Both the position numbers and the translations under genes were made by a program. Shown one piece after another: positions 10,331-18,689 of a stretch of 33,779 nt of DNA (its first letter is position 1; the number at the start of each line of letters is the position of its first letter). The notes beneath the pieces were generated by a model. That model was not told the origin of the DNA. It saw only the letters and a program-made list of their open reading frames with translations, and made no database searches. The stretch is from Mycobacterium sp. (lineage in GTDB: Bacteria > Actinomycetota > Actinomycetes > Mycobacteriales > Mycobacteriaceae): NCBI RefSeq assembly GCF_008709575.1, contig NZ_VYIK01000033.1, positions 365-34,143 of the forward strand, written 5' to 3'.

Positions 10331-10344
10331 GGGTCTTCGGCCTC
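10331..10344. promoter_or_regulatory. Weak DosR-like box, nitroreductase side (distal)
   Basis: GGGTCTTCGGCCTC matches 9 of 14 core positions. Alone it would not be called; its position 65 bases before the Rv3131-like gene and 21 bases before a better box resembles the paired primary/secondary DosR sites known from M. tuberculosis promoters. Confidence 0.35.
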
Positions 10345-10365
10345 TAGCCGGGATGACTGGGTTCC

Positions 10366-10379
10366 GGGACCATGGAGCC
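10366..10379. promoter_or_regulatory. DosR-like box, nitroreductase side (proximal)
   Basis: GGGACCATGGAGCC matches 10 of 14 core positions with a perfect left half. It ends 29 bases before the start of the Rv3131-like gene. The rest of the 263-base tgs1/nitroreductase gap holds no other feature I can name. Confidence 0.45.
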
Positions 10380-10408
10380 AGCAGACCCCGTTCAGAAGGA
10401 TGCCGGCC

Positions 10409-11401
10409 ATGAGCGCACATTTCCCGGATGCGGAGACGATCCGCGCGAATTTGATGCTGGCACTCCGAGCGCCTTCGGTGCACAACACGCAACCGTGGCG
10501 GTGGGTTGTCGGCGACAACAGTTTGCACTTGTACGCCAACCGCAGCCTGCAACTGCACAGCACCGATCCAGACGGTCGAGACATGATGATCAGCTGTGGC
10601 GCAGCGCTGAATCATTGCGTGGTTGCGTTCGCGGCGTCGGGCTGGCAGGCCAAGGTGAATCGGTTCCCCAATCCCGCCGAACCGGACCACCTCGCATCGA
10701 TCGAACTCAGCCGGTATACGGCGCACGAAGTCGATATCGCACTCGCGAGAGCGATTCCACACCGCAGGACCGATCGTCGTCACTACAGCTCACGTCCGGT
10801 GCCGATCAAAGACGTTGCCTTGATGGCTGCTCGCGCTGCACGCGCGGGAGTGATGCTGCGCACGGTAGAAGGGCTCACTCATCTGAGCATGCTGGTGGCG
10901 CAGGCCGCCGAGCGGCATGCTGCCAGCTACGATTACCTCGACGAATTGACCACCTGGAGCGGACGGTACGCGTCAGTGGCCGGGGTGCCGGCACACAACA
11001 CTCCCAAACTGGATCCGGCGGCGACGATTCCCCGGCGGATGTTCGCCGGCGCTGTCCTGGCCGAATCATCGGGTTCCCCGCCAATATTCGACAACGCCCT
11101 CGTGCTCGCGCTGGGTACCCGGGCGGACGACGATCTTGCGCGGCTGCGGGCCGGTGAGGCCACCAGTGTTGTTTTGCTGACGGCTACCGTGTCAGGGCTG
11201 GCGAGCTGCCCGATCACCGAGCCGCTGGAGATCCCGGAGATCCGAGAACAGGTGCGGGCTGACGTCTTCGGGGACAGCGGGTACCCGCAGATGCTGCTCA
11301 GGACCGGTTGGGCACCCCTCGACGCCGAGCCGTTGCCGGCAACCCCGCGCCGGCCGCTATCGGATGTGGTCACCCGATTGGACGGCGAACCTTTCGAATA
11401 G
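10409..11401 (+). CDS. Acg-family nitroreductase, Rv3131 orthologue
   Basis: A 330-residue member of the mycobacterial Acg family of nitroreductase-fold proteins. The family signature RAPSVHNTQPWRW is near residue 20, and the C-terminus ends with the family block PQMLLRTGWAPLDAEPLPATPRRPLSDVV. Similarity to Rv3131 is continuous (HFPDAETIR, DPDGRDMMISCGAALNHCVVAFAASGWQAKVNRFP, LTATVSGLASCPITEPLEI). Several Acg proteins appear unable to bind FMN normally, so the catalytic role is uncertain. The ATG at 10409 is chosen because AGAAGG (10394-10399) is nine bases ahead; the in-frame ATG at 10400 touches that site directly. It is divergent from tgs1 and converges on devR. Confidence 0.9.
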   Translation: MSAHFPDAETIRANLMLALRAPSVHNTQPWRWVVGDNSLHLYANRSLQLHSTDPDGRDMMISCGAALNHCVVAFAASGWQAKVNRFPNPAEPDHLASIELSRYTAHEVDIALARAIPHRRTDRRHYSSRPVPIKDVALMAARAARAGVMLRTVEGLTHLSMLVAQAAERHAASYDYLDELTTWSGRYASVAGVPAHNTPKLDPAATIPRRMFAGAVLAESSGSPPIFDNALVLALGTRADDDLARLRAGEATSVVLLTATVSGLASCPITEPLEIPEIREQVRADVFGDSGYPQMLLRTGWAPLDAEPLPATPRRPLSDVVTRLDGEPFE

Positions 11402-11414
11402 CGCGATCACGCGC
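11401..11414. terminator. Possible short hairpin between convergent genes
   Basis: GCGCG-ATCA-CGCGC can form a five-base-pair GC stem with a four-base loop inside the 36-base gap between the convergent nitroreductase and devR genes. No T tract follows, so it would be at most a weak intrinsic terminator. Confidence 0.25.
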
Positions 11415-11437
11415 CGTGCAGGCGCGCAATCGCAGCT

Positions 11438-12085
11438 TCATCCATCGCCTCGCCGCGGCCGGTCCAGCTTTGAGGCGAACACCGCCGCCTGGGTCCGGCG
11501 TTGCATACCCAGCTTGGCCAGCAGCCGGGACACGTAGTTCTTCACGGTCTTTTCAGCCAGAAACATCCGGTCGGCGATCTGCCGGTTCGTCAGTCCTTCT
11601 GCCAGGAGATCGAGCAGTGTGCGTTCCTGCTGGGTGAGCCCCGACAGCGGATCTGGGCGTTCGGCTTCGCCGCGAAGTTTGGCCATCAGCGCCGCGGCAG
11701 CGCGGTTGTCGAGCAGCGAGTGCCCGGCGCCGACGTCTTTGATGGCCCGGGCCAGTTCCAGGCCTTTGATGTCTTTGACCACATATCCGCTTGCGCCGGC
11801 CAAGATGGCGTCGAGCATGGCCTCGTCGGAACTGAACGAGGTCAGCATCAGGCAGCGCAGATCCGGCATTCGCGACAAGAGGTCGCGGCACAGTTCGATC
11901 CCGTTGCCGTCGGGCAGCCGCACGTCGAGCACGGCGACATCGGGCCGGGCCGCGGGAATCCGCGCGAGTGCTTCGCTGACCGAACCGGCTTCGCCGACCA
12001 CCTCCAGGTCCGGGTCGGCGCCGAGCAGATCGATAAGGCCGCGTCGCACTACCTCGTGATCGTCCACCAAGAAAATCTTGACCAT
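11438..12085 (-). CDS. devR: Dormancy response regulator DevR/DosR
   Basis: NarL-type response regulator that binds GGGACTWWAGTCCC palindromes and switches on the hypoxia/NO dormancy regulon. The 215 residues align without gaps over most of M. tuberculosis DevR. The phospho-acceptor Asp54 ([10 protein letters not shown]), Thr82, Lys104 and the DNA-contacting Lys179, Lys182 and Asn183 ([18 protein letters not shown]) are all present. The ATG at 12085 ([13 protein letters not shown]) gives the DevR start; the frame extends further up but overlaps the control region. It follows the stress-protein gene after 35 bases, like Rv3134c-devR. Unlike M. tuberculosis, no devS follows: the next gene is convergent. 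Confidence 0.95.
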   Translation of the reverse strand: MVKIFLVDDHEVVRRGLIDLLGADPDLEVVGEAGSVSEALARIPAARPDVAVLDVRLPDGNGIELCRDLLSRMPDLRCLMLTSFSSDEAMLDAILAGASGYVVKDIKGLELARAIKDVGAGHSLLDNRAAAALMAKLRGEAERPDPLSGLTQQERTLLDLLAEGLTNRQIADRMFLAEKTVKNYVSRLLAKLGMQRRTQAAVFASKLDRPRRGDG

Positions 12086-12120
12086 GGCACTCACACTAGG
12101 CAGATCGGAACCTCCGTGGC

Positions 12121-12966
12121 TCATAACCACCACTGTCGATCACAAATCAGCAGCGTGGCGACGGTGGCGTCCAGTGCGGCGCGACCGGAGGGTCCCAGCA
12201 GAACATCCGTCGGACCCGGTCGGAGCGGGTCCACCACCACCAGTTGGATCGGCGTGCCGGCGCGTTGCAGCTGTTCCAGATAGTTGAGCAGGCCGTGGTG
12301 GTCGGTCACCAACTCGATGTCGAGATCCGGATAGTTTCTGCGCCAGTGGGTGAGACGGTGGTCGAGTTTGGCTCCGATTCCGTGATCCGCCGACGCGTCG
12401 ACATCTCGGCCATCTCCAAGCGGCCGACGCCGAATCGTGACGATACGCAAGGCCGCGCCGCGCAGCCGCGCTTCCTGGACACCGAGCTCCAAAACGGCGC
12501 TGGTTGCCGGTGACTGGTCTACGGCGGCGAGGATCAAACCGGCCGCACGCGGCGTCGCGACGGCGCTTGTCGGCACAATTGCGACCGGGCAATGCGCAGA
12601 CGCGGCCAGCGCGGTTGCGGTGGAACCGATGCGACCCTGCAAGGCGTGCTTGACCCCGGTCGAGCCGACGCAGACCAAAGCCGCCGACCGCGACGCCGTC
12701 AGCAGCGCGGCAGCCGGACGGGCGTACACGACGTCGGCTTCGACCTTGACTGGTTTGCCGGTGGACTCGACCGCGGCGATCACGTCGTTGATGGTGTGCT
12801 CGGCGGCGGTGACGGCATGATCATCGCCGGCCGCTTCGACCGCGTACACCAGCTGCAGGGGGACGTCGCGATCTATCGCCTCGTCGATCGCCCACAGCGC
12901 CGCCTGGCGTGCTGAGCGCGACCCGTCGACTCCGACCACAACGGGTGGCGCGTGCGGGACGCGCAT
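12121..12966 (-). CDS. Universal stress protein, Rv3134c-like, two UspA domains
   Basis: A tandem UspA protein of 281 residues upstream of devR, in the position held by Rv3134c. The first domain is complete, with VVVGVDGS and the ATP-binding pattern G-x2-G-x9-G-S in [15 protein letters not shown]. The second domain (from about 140) is degenerate and has lost that pattern ([13 protein letters not shown]). I chose ATG 12966, where GAGGGA lies eight bases ahead and the N-terminus fits Rv3134c in length; a GTG at 12981 overlapping the upstream stop codon (GTGA) is the alternative. Probably cotranscribed with the upstream nitroreductase and downstream devR, so the regulator gene is part of its own regulon. 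Confidence 0.88.
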   Translation of the reverse strand: MRVPHAPPVVVGVDGSRSARQAALWAIDEAIDRDVPLQLVYAVEAAGDDHAVTAAEHTINDVIAAVESTGKPVKVEADVVYARPAAALLTASRSAALVCVGSTGVKHALQGRIGSTATALAASAHCPVAIVPTSAVATPRAAGLILAAVDQSPATSAVLELGVQEARLRGAALRIVTIRRRPLGDGRDVDASADHGIGAKLDHRLTHWRRNYPDLDIELVTDHHGLLNYLEQLQRAGTPIQLVVVDPLRPGPTDVLLGPSGRAALDATVATLLICDRQWWL

Positions 12967-12977
12967 GCCAGGTTCCC

Positions 12978-13961
12978 TCACGGCGCTATGTGCAAGATGT
13001 CGGCGAGCGGTCGCCGTGGTGTGGGTGGCGGCACGTCCTCACCAGCTGGAGCGCTGCCGACCCGCACTAAAATTTGTGGCACCGCGTTGCGCGGAAGCCA
13101 CGAACTCACGAGCTCGCGGCTGACCCGGACCTCGGTCATGTGACTGATCGGACACGTCGCCAGACCGGCCAGCGTGCATTCCAGCAACACCGCCGAAAGC
13201 GCCTCCCCGGTCGCCAACGCGTCGGAGCGGTTGTCGGCGTCGGTGGACAGAGCTAAAACCGTGGCGTGGTCTTCGCCGATCGCGACACGCCGTTCAGCGT
13301 GTTGGGCGACCGGGAAGACTCGTCCGACATTGACCCGGTCACCCTCGGCCGCCGAAATCAATGAGCTGTAGGGTATTCCCTCTGAAGCTTCGAACGGTGC
13401 TGTCCACCGAGCGATTTCGTTGTGATAGGCCGAATTGTAGAGCCGCAGCGACTCGGCGAACTGGGATGCGTTCGCCAGGTCCGGACGTGCCTCGTCGGGC
13501 AGCACGTCCAGATGCACCGCGTAAGCCTCGACGGCGTCGCGCAGGACAGGTTCGAGCTCTTCCCAGTCTTGCGGTGCGTTCAGCGGCAGTCGGTCGGAGC
13601 GGCGGGCCGCAATGGCCGCGGCACGGCGGCGGTCAGCGTCGCGCACCTGTTCCGCCGGGGTGAAATCGATCGACGCCAACAGGTTGGGATCGTCGGGGTC
13701 GGGGAAACGGTCGACCTGCGTCTGCCAACCCGCGGCAGCCATTGCCACCCGAAGGTGGTCGAGCATCGCGCCGCAGCCCATCACTGCCTCCCGCCCGCAC
13801 CGGTCGGAGACTGTGACGCGATCCTGGTCTAAGAACAACTGCAGTTGTCCGGTGCCGGTCAGCACCCACCTCCACGGCTGGATGTTGTGCAACGAAGGGG
13901 CTCGGCTCGCTAACTGCAGTGCTTGTCTGATGACTTCGGTTCCGACCGTGGTGGTGGGCAT
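12978..13961 (-). CDS. Acg-family nitroreductase (second copy)
   Basis: A 327-residue Acg-family protein closest to the Rv2032 (Acg)/Rv3127 branch. It has the signature RAPSLHNIQPWRW, then GCGAMLDHLRVAMAAAGWQTQVDRFPDPDDP, SDRLPLNAP, GIPYSSLISAAEGDRV, and the C-terminal VPQILVRVGSAPAGEDVPPPTPRRPLADIL. It heads the minus-strand run nitroreductase, universal stress protein, devR, and has a DosR-like box 58 bases upstream, so the block looks autoregulated. Its stop codon touches the first possible start of the stress protein. Substrate unknown. Confidence 0.88.
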   Translation of the reverse strand: MPTTTVGTEVIRQALQLASRAPSLHNIQPWRWVLTGTGQLQLFLDQDRVTVSDRCGREAVMGCGAMLDHLRVAMAAAGWQTQVDRFPDPDDPNLLASIDFTPAEQVRDADRRRAAAIAARRSDRLPLNAPQDWEELEPVLRDAVEAYAVHLDVLPDEARPDLANASQFAESLRLYNSAYHNEIARWTAPFEASEGIPYSSLISAAEGDRVNVGRVFPVAQHAERRVAIGEDHATVLALSTDADNRSDALATGEALSAVLLECTLAGLATCPISHMTEVRVSRELVSSWLPRNAVPQILVRVGSAPAGEDVPPPTPRRPLADILHIAP

Positions 13962-14018
13962 CTTGACCTCCGATCTGGATCTAAGACCATGATTCGCCGT
14001 CGGCGACGCAAAAGGACA

Positions 14019-14032
14019 GGGTCGTTGGTCCT
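14019..14032. promoter_or_regulatory. DosR-like box ahead of the nitroreductase-usp-devR block
   Basis: GGGTCGTTGGTCCT matches 10 of 14 core positions, with an intact GGTCC half-site. It is 58 bases upstream of the ATG at 13961, inside the 80-base gap after the slipin gene. It would place devR under its own control. Confidence 0.55.
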
Positions 14033-14041
14033 CGATCCGGG

Positions 14042-14860
14042 TTAACCCGGTCTATCACCGGCCTGGCGGAGCTCGTCCGGGGAGACCGCAGTGTCCTTCG
14101 ACACTTCCGGGTATTTCAAGAACGGCGTGATGATGTCGACCGGAAGTGGGAACACCACGGTGGAGTTCTGGTCCGCCCCCAGCTCCAATAACGTTTGCAG
14201 GTAGCGCAGTTGCAGTGATGCCGGGTTCCTCGACAGTGTTTCGGCCGCTTGACGCAGCTCTTCGGAGGCTTGCAGCTCGCCACGGGCATTGATGACCTTG
14301 GCGCGGCGCTCCCGTTCCGCCTCGGCCTCGCGAGCCATAGCCCGTTGCATTGACTCCGGTATCTCCACGTCCTTGATCTCGACGACCCGCACTTCGACAC
14401 CCCACGGCGTGGTCTGCTTTTCGATGATGGTCCGGAGATCGCTATTGAGATCCTCGCGGTGAGCCAGCAGCGTGTCCAGATCCGCGCGACCCAGCAGCGA
14501 ACGCAGCGTCGTCTGGGCGATCTGGGAGGTGGCCACCGCGTAGTTCTCCACGGCCACGATGGCATTCAACGGATCGACGACCTGGAACATGACGACGGCG
14601 TTGACCCGGGCCGGGACGTTGTCACGGGTGATCACCTCCTGCGGTGGGATTGTCAGCGTCACCACCCGCTGATCTACCCGGATCATTTTGTCCGCCAAGG
14701 GGATCAGAAACCGTAGCCCCGGCAAGTAGAGCGGCCGGAGATGGCCCATCCGAAATACCACCCCGCGCTCGTATTCGCGCAGCACCGCCAACGAGAAGAA
14801 CCCCAGCACGCCGAAGACCGCAACTGCGGTCACCGCAACGACGATCACCAGCGCGGTCAC
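14042..14860 (-). CDS. Slipin/stomatin-like SPFH (band 7) membrane protein
   Basis: A 272-residue protein with one N-terminal membrane segment (about 4-27) followed by a PHB/SPFH domain: YERGVVFRMGHL, PGLRFLIPLADKMIRVDQR, TIPPQEVITRDNVPARVNAVVMFQV, and the coiled-coil stretch AREAEAERERRAKVINARGELQ. This is the bacterial slipin type that forms oligomeric membrane scaffolds. Slipin genes usually sit beside a NfeD-type membrane protease; none is seen here. The GTG start at 14860 overlaps the stop of the upstream gene (GTGA), tying it to the norB operon. A role in scaffolding or protecting the NO reductase is inference only. Confidence 0.88.
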   Translation of the reverse strand: MTALVIVVAVTAVAVFGVLGFFSLAVLREYERGVVFRMGHLRPLYLPGLRFLIPLADKMIRVDQRVVTLTIPPQEVITRDNVPARVNAVVMFQVVDPLNAIVAVENYAVATSQIAQTTLRSLLGRADLDTLLAHREDLNSDLRTIIEKQTTPWGVEVRVVEIKDVEIPESMQRAMAREAEAERERRAKVINARGELQASEELRQAAETLSRNPASLQLRYLQTLLELGADQNSTVVFPLPVDIITPFLKYPEVSKDTAVSPDELRQAGDRPG

Positions 14861-15492
14861 TGCGGGTTACCCTCCTTGTCTGTCCAGCTGCCCCACCGCG
14901 TGGAATACCGGTCGATCGCCGCTGCCACCTGCTCTTCCAGTCCGGTTCGGTGCGGCAGATGCTCAGGTGCGTTCGACGGCGCGTTCCACAGGTGCCGCGC
15001 CAGGGGCAAGCACGCGGTCGCCACCACGATCACAGCGGTACCAGCGAGAACCAGCACGTCGATCGCGGTGTGCTGGCCGACCAGCATCGCCAGCGGCATG
15101 ATCACCCCGAGCGCGGACACGAAACACGCGATCCCGCGGTGGAATCGGCCGGCCTCCGAGTACGGCCACGGATCGATTTCGCGGCTGATCTCCCGGCCGT
15201 GGTCCGATATCGTGCACGTCGACTTCACCGGACAGCTGTTACACACCACGGGCAGCGCCCGGTACCGCATCACCCGGTGCCGGGGGTCGAACGACGTCGG
15301 CCACAGCCACTGGTCCTGCGGGCACACCCACGCATCGTGGTCAGGCCGGTAGCTGAACCCTCCGGTGCGCCACCGTGCCGCATGGCGGGAGACGCGTCTG
15401 GCCATGGCGTCGAAGCCCCACGCAATCAGCGCCAGAACCAGGGCATACCCGGCGACCAGCCACACTGACGTCGCGGGTGCTGTCATCGTCAC
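14857..15492 (-). CDS. Unrecognised four-cysteine membrane protein in the norB operon
   Basis: I do not recognise this 211-residue protein. It has three likely membrane segments (about 8-30, 119-139 and 143-163). Between the first two is a soluble loop with Cys57, Cys84, Cys87 and Cys93 (WVCPQDQ, then VVCNSCPVKSTCT), a spacing suited to a metal or iron-sulfur site. The CxxCxxxxxC segment resembles the zinc knuckle seen in some transposases, but nothing else does. The GTG at 15492 overlaps the norB stop codon and its own stop overlaps the slipin start, so it is translationally locked between them; an ATG at 15486 is an alternative start. Electron delivery to NorB or assembly of it are possibilities, not conclusions. 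Confidence 0.75.
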   Translation of the reverse strand: MTMTAPATSVWLVAGYALVLALIAWGFDAMARRVSRHAARWRTGGFSYRPDHDAWVCPQDQWLWPTSFDPRHRVMRYRALPVVCNSCPVKSTCTISDHGREISREIDPWPYSEAGRFHRGIACFVSALGVIMPLAMLVGQHTAIDVLVLAGTAVIVVATACLPLARHLWNAPSNAPEHLPHRTGLEEQVAAAIDRYSTRWGSWTDKEGNPQ

Positions 15493-17825
15493 TTTTTCGC
15501 CGGTGCTGCGGGCTCGGCGGCGTCGGCAACCGTGTCGGTGTAGAGCGGATGCTCGGGCAATTCGTCGGTGACCGGGCCGGAGCGGAAATTGCGTAAGGCC
15601 AGCAATGCGATGTAGATGAACGGCAGCACACCGCCGAGGATGAAGATCAGGTCACCGGGCATCCGCAGCCATTCGATCAGCGCGTTGCCGGGCCGGGTGA
15701 TGTAGCCCAGGGAGCGGGCTTCGTAGTAGCCGTCGTTGACCGAGTGGTACAACTGCAGCACGCCGAGCGGCAACAGCGTGGCGAACACCATCCACGCCAA
15801 CCCGATATTCAGGCACCAGAACGAGACGCCGGCCCATTTTTCCGGCCATTTGTCGGCGGGGATCACATAGCGGAACGCGAACATAGCCAGCCCGACGGCC
15901 AGCATGCCGTAGACGCCCATCATCGCCGCATGACCGTGGTTGAGGGTCAGTGCGGTGCCGATCTGGTAGTACGACACGACCGGCAGGTTGATCAGGAACC
16001 CGAAGATGCCGGCGCCGAGGAAGTTCCAGAACCCGACCGCGACCAAAAACATCACCGCCCAGCGGTGCGGGAAGGGTTTGGCGTCACCGCCCTGCTGCCG
16101 CGAACCAAGATGCAGGAACGCCCACGCTTCGACGGTCAGGAAGGTCAGCGGAATGACCTCGGCGGCCGAGAACAACGCGCCCAACGCCATGTGCTCGACC
16201 GGGGTGCCGGAGAAGTACAAGTGGTGCATCGTGCCGATCACCCCACCCGCGGAATACAAAATGATGTCGAGGTAGATCACCCCGAGGGCGATCCGCTCGC
16301 GCACCACCCCGAGCAGCACGAAGATGTAGGCCACCATCACGGTGGTGAACAGTTCGAGGAAGTCCTCCACCCACAGGTGCACCACCCAGAATCGCCAGAA
16401 ATCCGCGACGGTGTAGTGGGTGTCGCTGCTGGCCAGCAGGCCGACCGTGTAGAACACCGGAATGGCCAGCCCGGCGAAGAAGAACAGCCAGGGCATGTTG
16501 AGTTTCGACTCGCCGCGCAGCCGGCCCCGCATCCCGCGCCAGATGATCGCGATCCACAAAAACATGCCGACGACCAGCAAGATCTGCCATAACCGCGGCA
16601 AGTCGAGGTATTCCCACTGCTGGGAGAACAGCGATCCTCGAGGAATCACACCATAGATCGACAGTGCCTCGGTGATCAGCGAGCCGAATACCACCACCGC
16701 CACTGCGCCCAGCAGCCCGTAGGCCAGCCAACTCTGTCGTTTCGGCTCACGGCGCGCGATGAACGGCACCAGGAAGATCCCGCCGGCCAGAAACGCCGCC
16801 GCGGTCCAAAACAGCGCCAGCTGCAGATGCCAGGTGCGGGCCAGGTTGTAGGGCAGCACCCGGGCCAGGTCCAGCCCGAAGAAATTCGACAGGTCGGCCC
16901 GGTAATGCTCGGCGGCCGCCCCGACCAGCGTTTGCGCCAAGAACAACACCGATACGATCGCGAAGAACCACATGGTGGCCCGCTGCGCTGGTGTAAGGCT
17001 CACTTCGCCCGGCGCGCGGAATGACAGCGTGGATTCCTGCTCGCCGTGCCAGCCGATCTTCTGGCTCCACCGCCCGTAGATGGTGAACATGATCCCGATC
17101 CCGCCCAGCAGCGCGATCAGTGACAGGGCCGACCACACGATGACCGGCGCTGTCGGAAAGTTGTTGACGCGCTTCTCCGAGGGCCAGTTGTTGGTGTAGC
17201 TGTAGATCTGGCCCGGCCGCTGCGCCGCCGACGCCCACGCGGTCCACGCGAAGAACGCGGTCAGGTCGCGAATCTCGGTCTTGTCAGTGATCATGTTCGG
17301 CCGCAGGCCGTACTTTGTGGAGTTTTCGCCGAAGTAGGCCGCGTAATGCCGCTGGATGTCCTCGAATGCCCGCGCTTGCCGATCGGTGAACACCAGCGTC
17401 TTGGTGTCCGGGTTATACCGGTTGGTACGAAATTCGGCGACCACCCGATCCCGCGGATCGCCGACTCCGCTCGCCCGCCATCGATCGGCGACGTCGTCGG
17501 CGGCCCTCCGCAGGTAGTCCGCGGTGTAATCCGGCCCGAGGTAGGCGCCGTGGCCCAGCACCGACCCGTACTCCATCAGTCCGCGGGCCTGATAGAGCTC
17601 CTGGCCGTCGATGATGTCGTTCTTGGTAAACAACAGTTGACCGGACTCGCTGACCACCTTGTCCGGCAGTGGCATCGACGCGGTGTAGGTGCGATAGACA
17701 AGGATGCCCAGAACCAGAAAACCGAAGATCATCACCAGGGCCACACCCTGGACCCAGCCCTTGCCGATCAGCGATTCTGCAGTGGCCCCGTTGGCGGACC
17801 GCGCCTGTGCCGGTTTGGTTGCCAT
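15489..17825 (-). CDS. norB: Quinol-dependent nitric oxide reductase (qNOR)
   Basis: Reduces two NO to N2O with electrons from the quinol pool in the cytoplasmic membrane. The 778-residue length is that of single-subunit qNOR, in which an N-terminal periplasmic domain (about 50-220, with KNDIIDGQELYQARGLMEYGSVLGHGAYLGPDYTADY) is fused to the twelve-helix haem-copper oxidase-like core. Metal-site segments are visible: HLQLALFWTAAAFLAGG, HLWVEDFLELFTTV with the Glu expected near the non-haem iron, GTMHHLYFSGTP, and LNHGHAAMMGVYGML. ATG 17825 is preferred because AGAGAGG lies about ten bases ahead; an ATG at 17834 touches that site. M. tuberculosis has no norB. It heads an overlapping operon with the Cys4 protein and the slipin. 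Confidence 0.94.
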   Translation of the reverse strand: MATKPAQARSANGATAESLIGKGWVQGVALVMIFGFLVLGILVYRTYTASMPLPDKVVSESGQLLFTKNDIIDGQELYQARGLMEYGSVLGHGAYLGPDYTADYLRRAADDVADRWRASGVGDPRDRVVAEFRTNRYNPDTKTLVFTDRQARAFEDIQRHYAAYFGENSTKYGLRPNMITDKTEIRDLTAFFAWTAWASAAQRPGQIYSYTNNWPSEKRVNNFPTAPVIVWSALSLIALLGGIGIMFTIYGRWSQKIGWHGEQESTLSFRAPGEVSLTPAQRATMWFFAIVSVLFLAQTLVGAAAEHYRADLSNFFGLDLARVLPYNLARTWHLQLALFWTAAAFLAGGIFLVPFIARREPKRQSWLAYGLLGAVAVVVFGSLITEALSIYGVIPRGSLFSQQWEYLDLPRLWQILLVVGMFLWIAIIWRGMRGRLRGESKLNMPWLFFFAGLAIPVFYTVGLLASSDTHYTVADFWRFWVVHLWVEDFLELFTTVMVAYIFVLLGVVRERIALGVIYLDIILYSAGGVIGTMHHLYFSGTPVEHMALGALFSAAEVIPLTFLTVEAWAFLHLGSRQQGGDAKPFPHRWAVMFLVAVGFWNFLGAGIFGFLINLPVVSYYQIGTALTLNHGHAAMMGVYGMLAVGLAMFAFRYVIPADKWPEKWAGVSFWCLNIGLAWMVFATLLPLGVLQLYHSVNDGYYEARSLGYITRPGNALIEWLRMPGDLIFILGGVLPFIYIALLALRNFRSGPVTDELPEHPLYTDTVADAAEPAAPAKK

Positions 17826-18005
17826 CGCGAACATCCTCTCTGCAGAGCAGGCGAAGGTTGCCTGTCATTTAACTTGTAGCGGCCCGGCCAAACGCCAGAT
17901 TCGTAGTTATCGACGTTGCCTGATATCAGCTTCGGAGATGAGCGTGTCCGAAGACCCATGGCACTGGGAAAGCCGGGTTCGGCGTGTTTAGCCTGGGGAT
18001 CGGAA

Positions 18006-18024
18006 AGAATAATCAGAGGATTCT
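18006..18024. promoter_or_regulatory. Inverted repeat AGAAT-N9-ATTCT
   Basis: A perfect five-base inverted repeat with a nine-base AT-rich spacer, about 180 bases upstream of norB and 196 upstream of fdxA. It stands out in GC-rich DNA and could be an operator, but its size is within what chance allows. Confidence 0.25.
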
Positions 18025-18147
18025 AGTAACGGTCGACCTTCCCTCCGCCCTTCAGTGGTCGTGATTACTTGTCGGCCAGTGATTCTGGGTCCGGCTCACC
18101 ACACCCGCACTCGATATTGTTCACTCCTGACGAGGTCGCGGGTGAAG

Positions 18148-18161
18148 GGACTTTAGTCCTC
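18148..18161. promoter_or_regulatory. DosR box of fdxA
   Basis: GGGACTTTAGTCCT matches 13 of 14 core positions and is the best DosR box of the window. It ends 58 bases before the fdxA ATG. M. tuberculosis fdxA is a DosR-regulon gene. Confidence 0.88.
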
Positions 18162-18219
18162 GAACTGTAGTGCTTGTGGCCCCGATCGTGAATACTCATC
18201 GTGCGCTAAGTTAGCTGCC

Positions 18220-18564
18220 ATGGCCTATGTTATCGGCACCGCCTGCGTGGACGTAATGGAAAAGGATTGCGTGAAGGAATGCCCGGTGGACTGCATCTAC
18301 GAGGGCGCCCGGTCGTTGTACATCAACCCCGACGAGTGTGTGGACTGTGGTGCATGCAAATCTGCCTGCCGGGTAGGTGCGATCTACTACGAGACAGATC
18401 TGCCGGCCGACGAGCGCTGGCATCTCGCCGACAATGCCGCGTTCTTCCGTGAAACACTGCCCGGCCGCGACCGGCCGCTCGCTACACCCGGAGGCGCTGC
18501 CAACGTCGGGCCACTGGGTGCCGACACCCCGTTGGTCGCGGCTTTGCCGCAACGGATCTCGTAA
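18220..18564 (+). CDS. fdxA: Seven-iron ferredoxin FdxA
   Basis: A 114-residue ferredoxin, the same length as Rv2007c and similar throughout (MAYVIGTACVDVMEKDCVKECPVDCIYEGARSLYINPDECV is the recognisable N-terminal half, positions 1-41). Cysteines at 9, 17, 21, 25, 40, 43, 46 and 50 give the C-x7-C-x3-C-x3-C and CxxCxxCxxxC patterns that bind one 3Fe-4S and one 4Fe-4S cluster. It is a soluble low-potential electron carrier; partners are unknown, but the hydrogenase and nitroreductases nearby are candidates. Its promoter carries the strongest DosR box in the window. It is divergent from norB. Confidence 0.95.
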   Translation: MAYVIGTACVDVMEKDCVKECPVDCIYEGARSLYINPDECVDCGACKSACRVGAIYYETDLPADERWHLADNAAFFRETLPGRDRPLATPGGAANVGPLGADTPLVAALPQRIS

Positions 18565-18605
18565 CGAAACCGGTGCAGCGATCAGGCCGCAGGATCCCAG
18601 CAGTG

Positions 18606-18619
18606 GTGACTTCCGGCCC
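18606..18619. promoter_or_regulatory. Possible DosR-like box
   Basis: GTGACTTCCGGCCC matches 10 of 14 core positions and lies 70 bases upstream of the PPOX-like remnant. At this level chance matches occur in GC-rich DNA; position is the main support. Confidence 0.3.
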
Positions 18620-18689
18620 TCCCGGCAGCGGCCGAGCAGTGGAGAGCATGGGTCGTGAAGCAGGTGTCCATCGGTCGAGGGGGATTGCT

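Larger units (their letters stand above)
17826..18219. promoter_or_regulatory. norB/fdxA divergent intergenic region
   Basis: This 394-base gap is the longest in the window. The fdxA half contains a near-perfect DosR box. The norB half has no DosR-like box above background; the only structures I see are an inverted repeat at 18006-18024 and a purine-rich ribosome-binding site next to norB. No plausible gene or RNA gene was found in it. Confidence 0.6.

Noticed and set aside
14857..15492. Reading the Cys4 membrane protein as a transposase fragment
   Set aside because: The CxxCxxxxxC segment resembles a transposase zinc knuckle, but the protein has three membrane helices, no DDE residues, and start/stop overlaps with norB and the slipin.
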